DNA of 64,000 nucleotides from Ananas comosus. Taxonomy: Eukaryota > Streptophyta > Magnoliopsida > Poales > Bromeliaceae. This document shows positions 63,471 through 64,000 of this stretch, one piece after another. The number at the start of each line of letters is the position of its first letter. Position 1 is the first letter of the stretch. The position numbers were made by a program, and so were the translations under genes. The stretch is from assembly GCF_001540865.1 (NCBI RefSeq), contig NC_033645.1, forward strand, positions 1,299,687-1,363,686, in the 5' to 3' direction. The notes beneath the pieces are model-generated. The model saw nothing but the letters and a program-made list of their open reading frames with translations, was not told where the DNA came from and ran no database searches.

Positions 63471-63489
63471 AACCCTAGAAAGGGTTTTA

Positions 63490-64000
63490 TTCTCCCGCCC
63501 TTGCTGCGTATTAATTTACTACTTAGAAGCGCGCGCTCGAACATGCTCTTCGGAGACGATGGGATGGAATTAATAAATTTTGGAAAAAAAGAAATTAGGT
63601 TAAAAAAACGGTGTTTTTTTGTTTCCACTCACCAAAACTTTTAAATTTGAAAATACAATCTTTCAAACTATTTATTACAACTGTTTGTTATATACAAAAT
63701 TATTTATAATTTTTTTTGTAAAATCGTGAATAATTTATCGTTCTTACAATAAAAAAAATTATAAAACGGTGAATTATTTATCATTTTTTTAAAAAATAAA
63801 TATTAATGGTAAAAAGTAAAATTAAATCCTTAAATAAATTTTGCAGAGGTTAGACCACCAAATTTAAAAATTTTGAAGATCATTTGTAAAAAAAAAGGCC
63901 CTAAAATGTTGTACTGATACTCCCTTAACTATTAGCAATTTCGAAATTAGCCCCCTCAGTTGTACTTTTCCTTTTATACCTTCTTAATTTTTAATCTTCC
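63490..64000. other. Upstream flank of OEP21
   Basis: AT-rich promoter-side sequence. From about 63895 there is TGTACTGATACTCCCTTAAC...CCCCCTCAGTTGTAC, which resembles one arm of the foldback element at 7970-8347 and is cut by the window edge. Confidence 0.4.

Overview
The window is nuclear DNA from a flowering plant, most likely a commelinid monocot of the pineapple type. The species is inferred, not demonstrated. Evidence for a plant nucleus: genes with many short exons and GT-AG introns, plastid transit peptides and plastid-envelope genes, AT-rich spacers full of SINEs, LINEs and foldback MITEs, and (CT)n tracts in 5' leaders. The strong split between AT-rich many-exon genes and very GC-rich intronless or near-intronless genes (19.4-20.5, 23.8-26.2 and 56.4-57.0 kb) fits commelinid monocots.

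Nine protein genes can be reconstructed. UTP-glucose-1-phosphate uridylyltransferase (+, 21 exons, 1821-7528, with one U12-type intron) converges on a plastid Nudix hydrolase 23 type gene (-, 8557-11734). Quinolinate phosphoribosyltransferase (+, 10 exons, 14336-18287) converges on a GC-rich coiled-coil protein gene (-, 19370-20473) that resembles HEXIM in layout. A PMI1-type NT-C2 protein (+, 23758-26233) carries an apparent frameshift near its start. A DIVARICATA-type MYB (-, 27789-30373) follows. A GH28 polygalacturonase (+, 38138-40815) lacks a recognisable start exon. A tonoplast monosaccharide transporter (+, 47806-51694), a RING-H2 ATL protein (-, 56411-56980) and the plastid outer-envelope pore OEP21 (-, 59787-63411) complete the set. 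The genes look like unrelated housekeeping or accessory loci, not an operon or biosynthetic cluster. Three of them (NUDX23, QPT, OEP21) encode proteins expected in the plastid or its envelope, and two (UGPase, monosaccharide transporter) concern sugar metabolism.

The spacers (about 12.3-14.3, 20.9-23.7, 26.2-27.8, 30.6-38, 40.8-46.3, 51.7-56.1 and 57.1-59.8 kb) hold most of the unusual structure. This includes two dated-looking LINE insertions with target-site duplications, further LINE fragments at the left edge, and a tRNA-derived SINE family of four or five copies that shares a hairpin-plus-poly(A) 3' end with one LINE family. There are also three foldback families: one of about 350-420 bp with three copies, one of about 540 bp with three copies, two of them sitting inside (TA)n microsatellites, and one Mutator-like MITE with a perfect 9-bp duplication inside a polygalacturonase intron. 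No rRNA, tRNA, CRISPR, virus or plastid insertion was recognised.
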